Positions 23,179-33,410 of a stretch of 64,000 bases of DNA are shown piece after piece (position 1 is the first letter of the stretch; each line of letters begins with the position of its first letter). Position numbers and translations under genes: made by a program. Source of the stretch: Micrasema longulum. Taxonomy: Eukaryota; Arthropoda; Insecta; Trichoptera; Brachycentridae. The notes beneath the pieces are model-generated. The model was given only the letters and a program-made list of their open reading frames with translations, was not told where the DNA came from and made no database searches. Location of the stretch: NCBI GenBank assembly GCA_022494885.1, contig JAGVSM010001681.1, positions 1 to 64,000 of the forward strand. The letters run 5' to 3'.

Positions 23179-23443
23179 GTCGGCCCGTCGTGTAATGGTC
23201 AGTGTGTTTGCCTACCATGCAAGAGGTCTCGGGTTTGATTCCCGACATGGTTGATATGAAATATTTATTTAAAAAGGGTGTTTTCACACTAAAAATATTT
23301 CATATTCTCTGGACTGGTACCTGAAGCGAGAGACTAATCATCTTACCTTCATGTAACAAAAATGATCAAGATACGCTGCGATTGGTGTACTAATGCAGTG
23401 CCCTATGCACCATTAGGTGCGAAAAGGGAATGATGATGATGAT
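23179..23443 (+). repeat. S1 SINE, full length, with target duplication
   Basis: The tRNA-like head starts at 23179 ('gtcggcccgtcgtgtaatgg') with the B-box 'gggtttgattccc' at 23231-23243. The body carries 'aaagggtgttttcacac' and 'aagatacgctgcgattggtg', and the tail is (GAT)n. Both flanks carry 'tgtgat' (23173-23178 and 23443-23448), the target duplication. It lies inside Rep-B, whose sequence continues on the far side. Confidence 0.92.
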
Positions 23444-23448
23444 GTGAT

Positions 23449-23560
23449 AGATTTTCAGTTACCGGGAAGCCAAATTATCAAACTCACCGAAGAGAACTTG
23501 TGACCTCGCACGCGGAGTATCTTCAAAATTAAAAAACATTAAAAAATAAATGCGCTGAAA
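23449..23560 (+). repeat. Rep-B, rest of unit 2
   Basis: 'agattttcagttaccgggaa' to 'aaataaatgcgctgaaatat' matches unit 1 at 22999-23130. Confidence 0.7.
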
Positions 23561-24115
23561 TATGGAACCGAATGAGTTTATTTTGATAATCTATTATCCA
23601 ATAACAAAAAAAGTAGTTTCTCGTTGTAATAAGATATTTTTTACATAAATGTTTCATTTAGCAGTGATAAATTATTAAACATCACAGTCATTTTTTGGTC
23701 GGTCGCTGTCGCAGTGTGGACGGCGCTTAAGCTTCGCGTTTCCGGCATCAATTACGATAAAATTAAAAGTATTTTCAAATCGTAATCAGTCCGATAAGGG
23801 AGCTCGGTGCAATCTCAGAGGGGCACTTGTATAGCGCGTTATAGTGAAACCAATCACACGGCGATATTGGATGGGAGCACTGGGGATTTCTCGAATTAAA
23901 AACTACTTTCAACCAGACCCGATACCGTTTTGTTCTTGCACATTCTTTGTTTTAAAGCTATACTGTTATTTTTATACAGAACAGCACGAGTTTCATACAT
24001 TCGAGTATCGTAGGTTCCTGCTTGTTACACCCGAAGGAATGTAGGGTTGGCATTGCAAACATAAGACTCCATTTAAAATTAAATAACAAGCGAAATATCA
24101 TACAGTTTAAAATTA
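23561..24115. other. Unassigned stretch with a GC-richer patch
   Basis: Between about 23695 and 23890 the sequence is much less AT-rich than its surroundings ('gtcgctgtcgcagtgtggac', 'ggagctcggtgcaatctcag'). It could be the 5' end of a retroelement or a promoter region. No motif decides this. Confidence 0.35.
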
Positions 24116-24119
24116 AAAA

Positions 24120-24700
24120 CATTATTTTATACTGCTAACCCTTCTCTTAGAAGAACGAAAGTTTTTTTTTACATATTTGATGATTGAAAAGGCTTCGAAA
24201 TTTCAAACAATTTTTTATTGGTGTTCTCTTCTTCTTTCCCACATCCGCTTCTAATCCGCATCCGCTCCAAACCCTATCGTCAGCTAGCACTCTTTTTTCT
24301 TCCCATGTCAATCCAGCGCCCCTTAATTCCACCGAATAAAGTCTAAAGATTGTCATTGATCTAAAGATTGTCATTGATCCCGCAGGTTTAATGAAGAGGC
24401 AACTAGGGTTTAGGTTCTCCTGAGGCTTGCACAGCACGTGTCCAAGCCAGGTCCACCGCCGCATCCTCAAGACGCTCGTTATAGGAGGCTGCTGCGTCCG
24501 TTCTCGGACTTCAACGTTAGTTATAAAATAGAAACACTTTATAGCTAATATTCTTCTCAAGCACTTACTCTCAAAACTCAGAAGTTTGGTGTTTTGAGCT
24601 TTGGTAAGGTGCCAAGATTCGCACTCATATAGGAGAACTGGCATTATACAAGAGTTGAATAATTTTTTGATTTTTTCAAAGTTTATTATCTATGGTAAAG
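24120..24700 (-). pseudogene. LINE ORF2 C-terminus ('YxCESW...WLGHVL' type)
   Basis: Minus strand, 165 residues open from an ATG at 24644 and readable upstream to about 24700 (KIKKLFNSCIMPVLLY). Landmarks: YECESWHLTKAQ, then CLRRILAI, then NVEVRERTQQPPI, RRWTWLGHVLCKP, and GLTWEEKRVLADDRVW. This is the region after the thumb in a LINE polyprotein of RTE/CR1-like style. Between the GHVL and GLTWEE blocks an 18-bp tandem duplication repeats SMTIFR. No YADD box is present, so the copy is truncated. Confidence 0.8.
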
Positions 24701-24795
24701 CCGTTTTAACTGAATGCTGTTTTGCTCGTGTGAAATTTTTTCGTTCTTATGATTTACCCAAATATATTATTTGGAGGGCCATTTTAAACAAGTTG

Positions 24796-24905
24796 TAAGT
24801 AACTCACTATCAGAAAATGGGAATCAAGTTGGGATACCGTGGTATTCAAACCACGGACCTTTAAGCCGTGAGTCCAAGACACTAGCCACGGGACCAGGGA
24901 GTATT
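24796..24905 (-). repeat. tRNA-like SINE head (family S4)
   Basis: The minus strand reads 'ggtcccgtggctagtgtctt' and 'ggtccgtggtttgaatacca', an A-box/B-box pair of a tRNA-derived promoter. There is no full cloverleaf, so it is a SINE head rather than a tRNA gene. A related worn piece is at 58140-58245. Confidence 0.55.
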
Positions 24906-25340
24906 TCATGTCATACTTTCCCTATCACTGTAATATAAAATATGTTCTTATTTTTTTCAAAAAACATTATTATGCAATCATTATGATAATAATTGTTTTT
25001 CTGTATGATATATCTCATAATATGCATAGAAATACTGCATTTTTAAAAAGCAGCCGTATTATTAACACCGCTTGCAGTGACATGCACATTGTTCGTCCCC
25101 GGGAATATTAAAGCTTTATAATGCTATGAAATCTATACGTTCATTTATTCTGACGCCGTGTTAAGTATTTGTGCGAAATTTTTATGCTTTGATAAAATGT
25201 TAATATTTTATTCTTAAAATTGGTGTCCTGGTGGATAAGTAATACAGTTTTATCAGTGAAATAGAACCAGATAAATGAATGAACCATCCAGATGCTATCA
25301 AAGATTAACTCGTTTGTTCTCCTCACATCGGAGCTTAGGA
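24906..25340. other. No recognised feature
   Basis: AT-rich with short open frames, no motif. Confidence 0.4.
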
Positions 25341-25344
25341 CGTT

Positions 25345-25440
25345 GAGCCTGGGTATTCTGTGGTGTAATTTACACCAGTAATTGAGGCTCCTCGCTTTTC
25401 GTGGTGCAAACAAATAAAAATAAAAATAAAGTTGACATTC
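25345..25440 (+). repeat. S2 SINE body fragment
   Basis: 'agcctgggtattctgtggtg' to 'cgtggtgcaaac', then A-rich, matches the body and tail of the SINE at 46855-47030. The head is missing. Confidence 0.65.
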
Positions 25441-25559
25441 AATTGTGATCCAACATTTAAAAGAATCAAACATACAAAATTTGTGATATTATCAAACTGC
25501 AATACTTGTGAAATCCACAAATTGAAGAAAAACTGAAGATTAAATAATATGCGAAAATA

Positions 25560-25640
25560 GTGAATGTTACTCGGTGTAAAAAGTGATCACTTAATCTGAC
25601 AACGACAGGTCAATAGCTCTGTTAATTTGTTGAATTCCAT
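25560..25640 (-). repeat. Rep-A, part before LINE-W insertion
   Basis: Minus core 'agtgaatgttactcggtgta' to 'gctctgttaattt', then 'gttgaattccat' (25629-25640), the left target duplication of the LINE. Confidence 0.7.
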
Positions 25641-26448
25641 ACTACTACTACTACTACTACCATCACGCCATTTCACCGTAGGGGTAGGCAGAGAGAATGG
25701 ACCGCCACACACGTCTATCCTGGCATACAATCCTAGCCTCTTCCACATTCATACATCTTGTCATACATGCCCTTCGGTTCTGTCTGCTTTTGACATGACC
25801 AGACTTAAGATTTTGGTTTATCTGATCATGCCACGTCTTCCTTGGTCGTCCTCGTCTAACGTTGCCGTTCATTTTTGCCATATTTACTTGTTTTACCATT
25901 CTCTCGTCGTCCATTCGTTCTACGTGACCAAACCATCTCAGAGACCCTTTCTTAATCTTATCAATTATACTTGTCTCAGATTTACACTCTCGCCTGATTT
26001 CATCATTCGTAACCCTGTCATACATTGATTTCCCACACATTTGTCTAAGAGATCGCATTTCAACCGCGTTCACTCGGCTTTCATCCTTCCTCTGCCAGTT
26101 CCATGTTTCACTTCCATACATAAGTGTTGGGACTAAAACTCCGTTGTGCACTGCCAGTTTAGCTTCAATTGACATATTTTTATTAGAAATTACTGTGCTT
26201 AGTGCTCCGTTCATTTTGTTGCCCGCATTCACTCTTCTTTCAACATCTTTTTCTACTCTTCATCTCTTGAAAACATGCTTCCCAGATACACAAATTCTTC
26301 TACTTGCTCGAGACATTCGTTGTTCACATTTATTATGCAGTCAGTAACCTCACTATCCCTTTCAAATACCATCACTTTTGACTTACTTTCGTTCATCGCC
26401 AATTCGCTCTCCAGGCATACATCATACATTCTAGAGACTATTTGACTA
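25641..26448 (-). mobile_element. LINE-W, 5'-truncated insertion with 12-bp target duplication
   Basis: The best LINE-W copy. On the minus strand it starts near 26448 with QIVSRMYDVCLESELAMNES, then KSKVMVFER and EEFVYLGSMFSRDE. A frameshift near 26245 follows. A 189-residue frame (26232-25663) then reads MNAGNKMNGALSTVISNKNM, VPTLMYGSETWNWQ, SLRQMCGKSMYDRV, GSLRWFGHVERMDDER, RRGRPRKTWHDQI and WRSILSAYPYGE. It ends at a stop followed by (GTA)n. This is the thumb and C-terminal part of ORF2; the catalytic YADD region is lost by 5' truncation. 'gttgaattccat' flanks it perfectly on both sides (25629-25640 and 26449-26460), so both boundaries are firm. It lies in a Rep-A copy. Confidence 0.92.
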
Positions 26449-26480
26449 GTTGAATTCCATTCCATCTTCATATTCACAGC
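26449..26480 (-). repeat. Rep-A, part after LINE-W
   Basis: 'tccatcttcatattcac' fits the expected 'ttccatattcccttctcaa' continuation of the Rep-A core after the right target duplication. Confidence 0.5.
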
Positions 26481-26483
26481 CTC

Positions 26484-26645
26484 CGTGGTGCAATGGCTAT
26501 AACGGACGCACGAAGGGTTCCGGGTTCGATTCTAGGCGAGAACGCAAAAATGAAATGTGTTTTTTCTTTTAAGCCTAGCTGTTCTGTGTTTTTATAAACT
26601 ACTGTAATTGAGCCACGAGGTCTATGGTTAGGCGAAAAAACTGAT
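26484..26645 (+). repeat. S2-like tRNA-derived SINE
   Basis: Head 'gcctccgtggtgcaatggct' (A-box region) and 'ccgggttcgattctagg' (B-box). The body includes 'agcctagctgttctgtgttt'. It matches the head at 46950-47027 (minus), so it is the same family with a diverged body. Confidence 0.75.
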
Positions 26646-27340
26646 TATTTTAAATGTATAGAGATTATTTTAAAAGTAAATGACTCTTTTGACGATCTAC
26701 CAATTTAAACACGCATTCAGAATAAGCTTGTTCGTGTCAGGGGTGAATATGTCGCTAATGGATTTTCCATTTTTACAATTACCGGCGCAGATTGCATCCC
26801 TGGCCACCCTCCTTACTGCCTATTGCCTCCCCAGCATTAAGTGACACCTATTAAAGCCTGGAATGTGGCTTCTACTATGGACTTTGTTGAACTTTGTTTA
26901 ATTTAAGGTGACATCTGCATGCAGGGGGTGGTTTGAGAAACAAACGAGTCAATTGGATTTTTTCAAATTAATTCATAGCGTGTTCGAATAACATTGCGCA
27001 ATTTATTATGCAGTCATCGCCGTAACAATATTTTTTGATTGATTGATTGATTGATTTATGAACTTTGAGAAAAAAAAGTCATTTGTTTTTATTTTTTTCA
27101 TTAAAAAAAAAAAGTTATAAAAGTTTATATTCGGAGTGACTGGCAATTCGACACGAGCTATTGCTTCTCTGTATAAGGACATAATAAAATTTGCTAGGGT
27201 AAATGGATTATATACATGATGGATTGGCATTCATAAAAAAAACTCTCACACTGATGTGCTATGTTACCATTGCTGTTCAACGTTCATATACATCGATAGT
27301 TGTATGAAAAAACTGAAAGGTTTAAGAACGGGAGCAAAAT
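26646..27340. other. Unassigned stretch
   Basis: A GC-richer piece at 26780-26860 and a short (TGAT)n at about 27037-27058. No gene. Confidence 0.4.
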
Positions 27341-27345
27341 GGCTG

Positions 27346-27590
27346 ACTTAACCGCCAATTGTCTTTGTATGCTAATGATGACATGCTTCTTGCTAGCCAC
27401 AAAGAAGACCTGCAGATCTTGGCAACTAAAGTCTACAATGTATTCAAGAGAAACGATTTGCCAAATAATGTCGATAGATATAATGTAATAGTGTTTTTAA
27501 ATTTTAAAAAAAGTTGTGTTTGGTTGATTCAAAGAAGTTTTTTCAGGTCCGAAAGGGTGAAGCAGACTTTGTTTAAAATTATTTGAGTAT
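27346..27590 (+). pseudogene. LINE reverse transcriptase palm fragment
   Basis: The plus-strand frame beginning 27359 (75 residues) reads YANDDMLLASHKEDLQILAT and then NVFKRNDLPNNVDRYNVIVF. This aligns with the RT block 'YADDmvLLA...eDLQ.l...v......gL..N..KtkvmvF' around the catalytic box. The box is changed to Y-A-N-D-D, an extra residue, so it is probably inactive. Upstream and downstream domains are lost. It lies about 50 bp before the Penelope-like region, in the same orientation. Confidence 0.7.
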
Positions 27591-27639
27591 GATATTTTAA
27601 GTGCATGTTTTTTTAATAAACTCAATTGTTTTCATAAAG

Positions 27640-28335
27640 TTAATATTTGAAGCACTAACTTTGTGGTTATTCATTATAATAAAATAAATAAAACAACTTT
27701 GTTTTTAACCATTAATTTTTATTTTCCACCGACCGGTTTTAAAACAATTATCTAATTCCCTACCATCAAACATTTAATCAGCTTTCTACATAACTAATAA
27801 TAAATTAACATTTTTAAAAAATCACAAAGACAAAGTCCATAAATATAATAAATCTGAGATATACCAATTAAATTGTAATGATTGTGATTTAATCTACATT
27901 GGAAAAACTAAAAGAAACTCTTATATTAGAGTAAAAGAATACTTACGATTCTTAAATAATAATAATTTTTCTGAACTCGCAAATCATCTGATAGAAAATA
28001 ATCATAACTTCAAAAGACACCGGATTAAAAGTACTTCATGTTGAAAATAAAATATTAAAATTAGACAACTTAGAAATCTTAGAAATTAAAAAAGCGATTC
28101 ATAATAAGAAAACAATAATTGATAACCAAATAAACCATATTTCTTTTGGTCCTCTCTTGTCTTACTTCGAAAATAATGATATCAAATTACCACCTGAATA
28201 AGGAAAAAACGACTTGATTTATTGGGTCCACGTGTAGTATTTAGTGAACATGATAAAAATAAAAAAGGAATCGTAAACCTTGACGAAGAAGCTTGTTTGC
28301 TTTGAAACTGGTCTGTGAAAAATTTGTATCAATTG
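27640..28335 (+). pseudogene. Penelope-like element 3' part: GIY-YIG endonuclease and terminal repeat
   Basis: Starts near the boundary motif 'atatttgaagcactaacttt'. From about 27815 the plus strand reads KYNKSEIYQLNCNDCDLIYI, then GKTKRNSYIRVKEYL and FSELANHLIENNHNF. This is the GIY-YIG nuclease found at the C-terminus of Penelope-like elements: I-Y-Q-L in place of the first motif, the Y-I-G triad, the CxxC zinc pair (C-N-D-C), the catalytic-type Arg in the RV/KE helix, and the H-L-I-E-N-N-H segment. A frameshift after the H-N-F-K-R stretch (about 28025) moves the rest (KVLHVENKILKLDNLEILEI, ending PLLSYFEN) to another frame. A terminal-repeat motif follows (about 28276-28310): ttgacgaag, a stem, then GAAAC. 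The reverse transcriptase half is absent. Confidence 0.8.
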
Positions 28336-28555
28336 TTTTCATCTGGGAATGATAATTCTGACTGCCGCCGCATTTCGAAATGTTGAAAAATAAAACTAAA
28401 GTTTTGTGTGAAACTCGGCACGCTAACGAGAAACCGCTGCACAACTCCTGTCCTTGTGCGGAAAAATCTGCAATTGTCACCTTCTCTAGTTTTTCTACTA
28501 ACTATTCGACTCCCGCAAATAAATATCCTTATGAACTTCAAATTTTATTTTTCAA
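28336..28555. other. Unassigned spacer
   Basis: Overlapping short frames on both strands, no motif. Confidence 0.35.
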
Positions 28556-28559
28556 ATGA

Positions 28560-29095
28560 ACCTCTTTCTTTTTGGCGGGTAGCATTTGAGAAAATTGTGG
28601 TTTTCAAAAAAAAACACCAGATAAATACGCATATTTTTTGTAAAGTTGTAATTCCTGAAATAAATACGGAACTTTCAAAGATTTATTTTACATTGTGCCA
28701 ATCAATTTTGAAGTACGGTATAATCGGTTGGGGTGGTGCGAGTGACACCGTTTTAAATAGTGTATTTGTTGCACAAAAATCCATAATTAAAATAATACTC
28801 AGAGTCCCAATACAGACATATATTAAAGAAATATTCCACAAATCACAACGTATAACACTAAAATAATTATACGCTAAATCAAAACTCACTTACAGATTGT
28901 AAGACTACTTTTACTCAAATGATAGACATAACCCCTACAATACCTTCGTACAAATAATATAATCACTAGAACCTCAACACAAAGACAACTTAAACAAATA
29001 CAAACTAATACCACTTTTGGACAAAGGGATTTTGAGTATTATTCAATTAAAATCTAAAACCTACTTCCACTATCAATTTAAACAATTAGTAACGA
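28560..29095 (+). pseudogene. Jockey-like LINE ORF2 C-terminus
   Basis: Within the plus-strand frame 28408-28866 the last 70 residues read IYFTLCQSILKYGIIGWGGA, then KSIIKIILRVP and FHKSQRITLK. This is the 'l..sil.YGi..WG........l...Qk.iiRiil' region of jockey-class LINEs that follows the RT thumb. After a stop, LYAKSKLTYRL and TSTQRQLKQIQTNTTFGQRD continue the family pattern to about 29090. The copy has no catalytic box and is 5'-truncated. Confidence 0.8.
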
Positions 29096-30485
29096 GAAAA
29101 TGTTTGAAAAGGCTATGACAAATGGATAGTGGAGCAAGGTAGAAGTAAAATGGATTGTCTCATTTGCTCAAACCAATATTGAATCAACTGCTCTACAAGT
29201 GTTTAGCTTATGTTAGATTTTTGTAATTTAAATTGTGCGTTTTGTAATATAAATAATATAGATGCACATAGATACCTAGATTTTAAAAAGTCTGAATATT
29301 TTTGTTAATTATCTCTGTTTATCAAGTAAGTCTTCTTTGTTTATTCTCAAATGTTAAAACATTAAAACACGTTAAAACAAACAAAAAAGTACAATGTTAA
29401 GTGTCTTCGGCACGGGTAACCAGTAAGGTCACATTATTTTTTATAGTTTGTAAGAGTAAAATATGAATAAATAATATTAAAAAAATATTGTTTTACTTAT
29501 CCTTGTGTAAACTTATTGTTTGCTATTCAGATACAATTTAAGTCGGTTGTTATTATCACAAATTCACAAAAAACTTTAGCCTTACTTACCCTTCCAGCCC
29601 CATGTTATTTCCTATGTGTAAAATGAATGCAAGGAGTTTTTTTTTCTTACTGTCCAACTCAAAATCGAAATAAACTATTTTTCAGATGATGTATTACAAA
29701 TATTTTTCCTGTTTATTACATGTTCGTAGATATGTAGTTAGATGGTTTGCAAGCCACAAAGCTATGTGGCTATACATATATGTATGGTTTGAAACAAATA
29801 TAAACTACAGCGTTGACAGTTCCAGCGCGGATCGAAGCCAAATTCCTTACTAAATCACGCCATACATTGCCCACCTCCCGAAGTGCGTACATTTCTACGG
29901 CAAGGGTAAAAAATATAATGTCCTATATACATTTCGTAAAAATATAAATCGGTAATACTAATTTTCGTGAACTGGGGAAGTCTAGGCCAGCAGACTTTGT
30001 TTATTATTTTATTTGTTTAACATGGAAGAGTAATTAAACTAGCTTATAACCAGATTTAAATTTCACTACAAAGTATTATTTCCTGGGCCTCAATAACAAC
30101 GGGAAGTTAATAGAGTTATTTTTACTTGTAGATACAGTAAAATTGATTTTTTCGCACTTAAACGTGTATATTTGAATGATTTTACATTCCGAAATATGTT
30201 AAAGTACAGTTTACTAATAAGAACATTTAAAATTTGCGTATTTATCATTTTCGTACGGAAAATTCAATTTTACTTTATAAACAATTAAAAGTAATCCTGT
30301 TAACTGTCCATTGTAATCAGAAACCTGGCTGTCTATAGTAAATTGAAAAAGAGAGTCTATAATAAGCAGCCCTTTTCTTCATCCCCTCTTTTTTTGAAAA
30401 AACTGTTTCTCCCAGAATATTAAATATTTTTACGAACTAATCAGTGCATTTTAAGGTTGCTTATTAAAATGAATGTCATGATGGT
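29096..30485. other. Unassigned AT-rich stretch
   Basis: No protein motif or recognised repeat on either strand. Confidence 0.4.
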
Positions 30486-30489
30486 TTTA

Positions 30490-30630
30490 TATTTTTATGC
30501 AACAACTATGGTTGAGGTGCTTAGTGGGTTTTGCATGTTGGTTTAGCTATCGTCCCGACAAAGAGATGGGGACGTCTTGAAACCGGTAGACATAGAAAAG
30601 TCGGTAAATGGTTATTTACAAATATTTCAT
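30490..30630 (+). repeat. Penelope-like terminal repeat with decayed hammerhead-like core
   Basis: 'gttttgcatgttggtttagc' precedes the core. CCGACAA (30555-30561) stands where CUGACGA is expected, then a worn stem II, then GAAA (30579-30582), the palindrome ACCGGT (30582-30587) and 'agacatagaaaagtcggtaa'. The changes from the 47.3 kb copy are mostly transitions. Confidence 0.65.
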
Positions 30631-30689
30631 AACATTTAGAGAATAGAGTAGTGCTGGTCAAAGGAATTAATTGCAAGTGCATTTATTTA

Positions 30690-31245
30690 TTTATTTTTTA
30701 CCCCTTAAAATAGACGCAGTGTATCTGAATTATGCTATTTACATAAATTATTAAATAATAAAGTAGACTCTTTTAACCTACTCTCCAAAATTAATCTTAA
30801 TGTCCCCTTTCGCGTGACAAGGAATAAGTATTTATTCCATCTGCCAGTCTGTAGCACTAACTATGCACAACACTGTTTCCTCTATCGTTCTTGCTCTAAA
30901 AATAATGTTTTTTTTTTCATGTATTGATATATTTTACATGCCCTTTAATTGATAAATTTAGACTTACTATTTCTAGCTGCGATACGATCCCACTTACTAT
31001 TTAATGATCCACACTCCTGAACACCTTTCACTTCATCACTCTCACACTAATACACATAAACACACATCTTCACTTACTCTCATACAAATACACATAAACA
31101 CATCCTTTTGTTGTAACACAATTTAATAATATGTATGATTTTTATTTAGAAACTTTAATGGTCTGTCTTTAAACTGTATTTTTTTTTAATGTTTTTATAT
31201 CATTGTTGACTGTTTGTTTCTTTAAATAAATAAATATTTTTTCAT
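30690..31245 (+). pseudogene. Jockey-like LINE ORF2 end and 3' UTR
   Basis: The plus-strand translation from about 30755 reads DSFNLLSKINLNVPFRVTRN and KYLFHLPVCSTNYAQH, the last block of jockey ORF2 ('LL..I.f.VP.r..R...LF..p...TNY'). It is the same block as in the minus-strand copy at 38606-39310. A 3' UTR follows with 'cacataaacaca' repeats and an AATAAATAAA end. 5'-truncated. Confidence 0.75.
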
Positions 31246-32080
31246 TGAATGCACTAAAGAGGATTTTTTTAAAAATAAACTTAACAAATTGAAGTAAACG
31301 AAAAATACAGAAAGTATTTACCAATAAATTATCACAATATAGTAGAAAAAAATATATTCTAAAATACTAACAGAAATAATCTTCATTTTAAAACAAAAAG
31401 ACTCGGAATTAACATCAAAACTAAGTATATAAACATAATTGAATAACAAATTACTCTTTCTTTAGATGCTGCTAGATTATTATAAAATATTTATTTTTAT
31501 GAAATAATCTCTTTTTTAATAAACCAGGTAAGATTAAAAAAGCAAAGTCACAAAAATCAATTTAATATAAAGCAGTAGAAAAATATTATAAAATGGAAAA
31601 AACATTTATGGAGAAAAAATAATCTAAATTCAAACTTTAGGTCGGACATATGCGTTAAACAATTTATAAATAATAAAGGAATCTGTACCTAAGACGATGA
31701 AAGACGTGAGTCCATTTTTTTTCATTTCGAAGTAAAAAATCCAGAAATTATCTCAAAAATATTTTTTATACGTGAATGAAACACCAATGTCCAGTATGAT
31801 CTTATAAATGATCTTTTAATATGAAATAAAAGTCTTAAGTCTAAGTCCTTTATTTTGGTGCAACAAATATAAATAGATCCAAACACACTATTTTAATATG
31901 TACAATTATTATTAAAAAAATATTTTTTTACATTGAAAGTTTGTTATAGATTGAAATTACGTCATTTGGTTCAAAATTAATTATGTTCAGGAAATCGCAT
32001 AATCACAAAATCTTGTGTTCTGAACATTTTGTTCAATGTGACTTCCGTGGTTTATCCTTTGAGGTACAGGTATACATATA
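31246..32080. other. AT-rich spacer
   Basis: Nothing recognised. Confidence 0.4.
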
Positions 32081-32345
32081 TCATCATCATCAGTCCCTTT
32101 CCGCACCTAATGGTGCATAGGGCAATGCATTGTTACACCAATCGCAGCGCATCTTGATCATTTTTGTTACATGAAGGTAAGATGATCAGTCTTACGCTTC
32201 AGGTACCAGTCCAGAGACTGTGAAATATTCTGGTGTAAAAACGCTTTTTTAAATAAATATTTCGTGTCAACCATTTTGAGAATCGAACCTGAGACCTCTT
32301 GTATGGTAACCAAACGCGCTAACTTCTACACCACGAGATCGATAT
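32081..32345 (-). repeat. S1 SINE, full length
   Basis: Minus strand: (CAT)n at 32082, tail 'ccgcacctaatggtgcatag', body, and a head ending at about 32343. The B-box is changed ('gagaatcgaacctgagacc'). Confidence 0.9.
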
Positions 32346-32598
32346 AGTAGAGAAATAGAGAGCACCATAAATACAATTTTATTATTACATCATACACACA
32401 AATGTATTTTTATATTTGCCCTACTTGAAGATTAAAAGTTTAGAAAAATATTTTGTGACGTTTTATGAAATTGATGAACTTTCATGAAAGCTTATGGGTC
32501 GTGACTCCAGTGTGTTTGTTTTCCGACATGACAGAATTGCAAATGCGGACATATCTTAAAGAGTTTGGTCGTCGAATGGACAGATGTGAGTGTTTTCG
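32346..32598. other. No recognised feature
   Basis: Nothing recognised. Confidence 0.4.
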
Positions 32599-32599
32599 C

Positions 32600-32716
32600 T
32601 AATTCAAAGCTTTTTCGCTTTTTCCAGAAATGAAAGCATCTACAGGGCTTATGAGCTGTCATTCGCTGTTTTAAGTGGCTACTTTACACACTGTAACATT
32701 CACCATTCTGCCCATA
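32600..32716 (+). repeat. Rep-A, left part of an interrupted copy
   Basis: 'tctacagggcttatgagctg' and 'acattcaccattctgcccat', stopping at 'aaacatct'. Confidence 0.8.
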
Positions 32717-32935
32717 TTTAAACATCTTAGTGTTATATTTTCTCAATTTTTTAAAATTGTTTAATTTTTTATTTATTTTATTATTTTGTTTTGCATTCGT
32801 AAACTTGCCAAACACAAGAGCCAGACTCTATTTTGACAAGTTCAACCATACGTGTCTCATTTTTTTACTGAATGTATTGTTAATTGTTTATTTATGCTAA
32901 TAAAAGTTTTTATCAAAAAAAAAAAAAATAATAAT
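32717..32935 (+). mobile_element. Poly(A)-ended retroposon in Rep-A
   Basis: About 215 bp ending in AATAAA (about 32899) and a 13-A run. 'atct' occurs at both joins. No coding sequence. A second example of the same kind of insertion as 9560-10235. Confidence 0.6.
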
Positions 32936-33410
32936 CTACATTTCTTCAATTCTTTTATCTGTTGATTGTTGTGAAGTTAAAGAGCTGAAACCTTTATTAA
33001 TGCGGGTGAGATTCATCTAATTGAATTATTTCACCTACATACTAGGCAACGCCTGAAAATCTTTTTAAAAATTATTTCTTTACTTTATAATGGACCAGAT
33101 AAATTTATCAACAATATTTTGAGTTTGTTCAAATTTTTGTAGATAAGGACTGGTCAACAGATGAAATAATTGAAGGAATATAGATGTTCAAATATGGGCA
33201 GAATGGTAAATGTAACAGTGTGTAAAGTGGCTAGTTAAACCAGTCAATGATAGGTCATAAGCCCTGTAGATGCCTAGACTTCTATTTTACCTTCTCTAAA
33301 ATGTTCTTCGTCTCTGTTGTAATTTTTTAATATAAAGAGCTCCCCAGGGAGTTGAATCCAGTCCTTGTTTACAAAAATTTTGGAAAAACTCAAAATATTG
33401 TTGAGGAATG
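32936..33410. repeat. Rep-A, right part plus inverted core
   Basis: The core continues to 'ctaggcaacgcctgaaaatc' and the leader 'caatattttgagtttgttca', then a minus core (33180-33300) and minus leader ('agctccccagggagttgaat'). The full locus folds back on itself. Confidence 0.8.

Noticed and set aside
28241..28541. Minus-strand frames of 79 and 70 codons
   Set aside because: They are opposite to the Penelope-like terminus and have no family resemblance.
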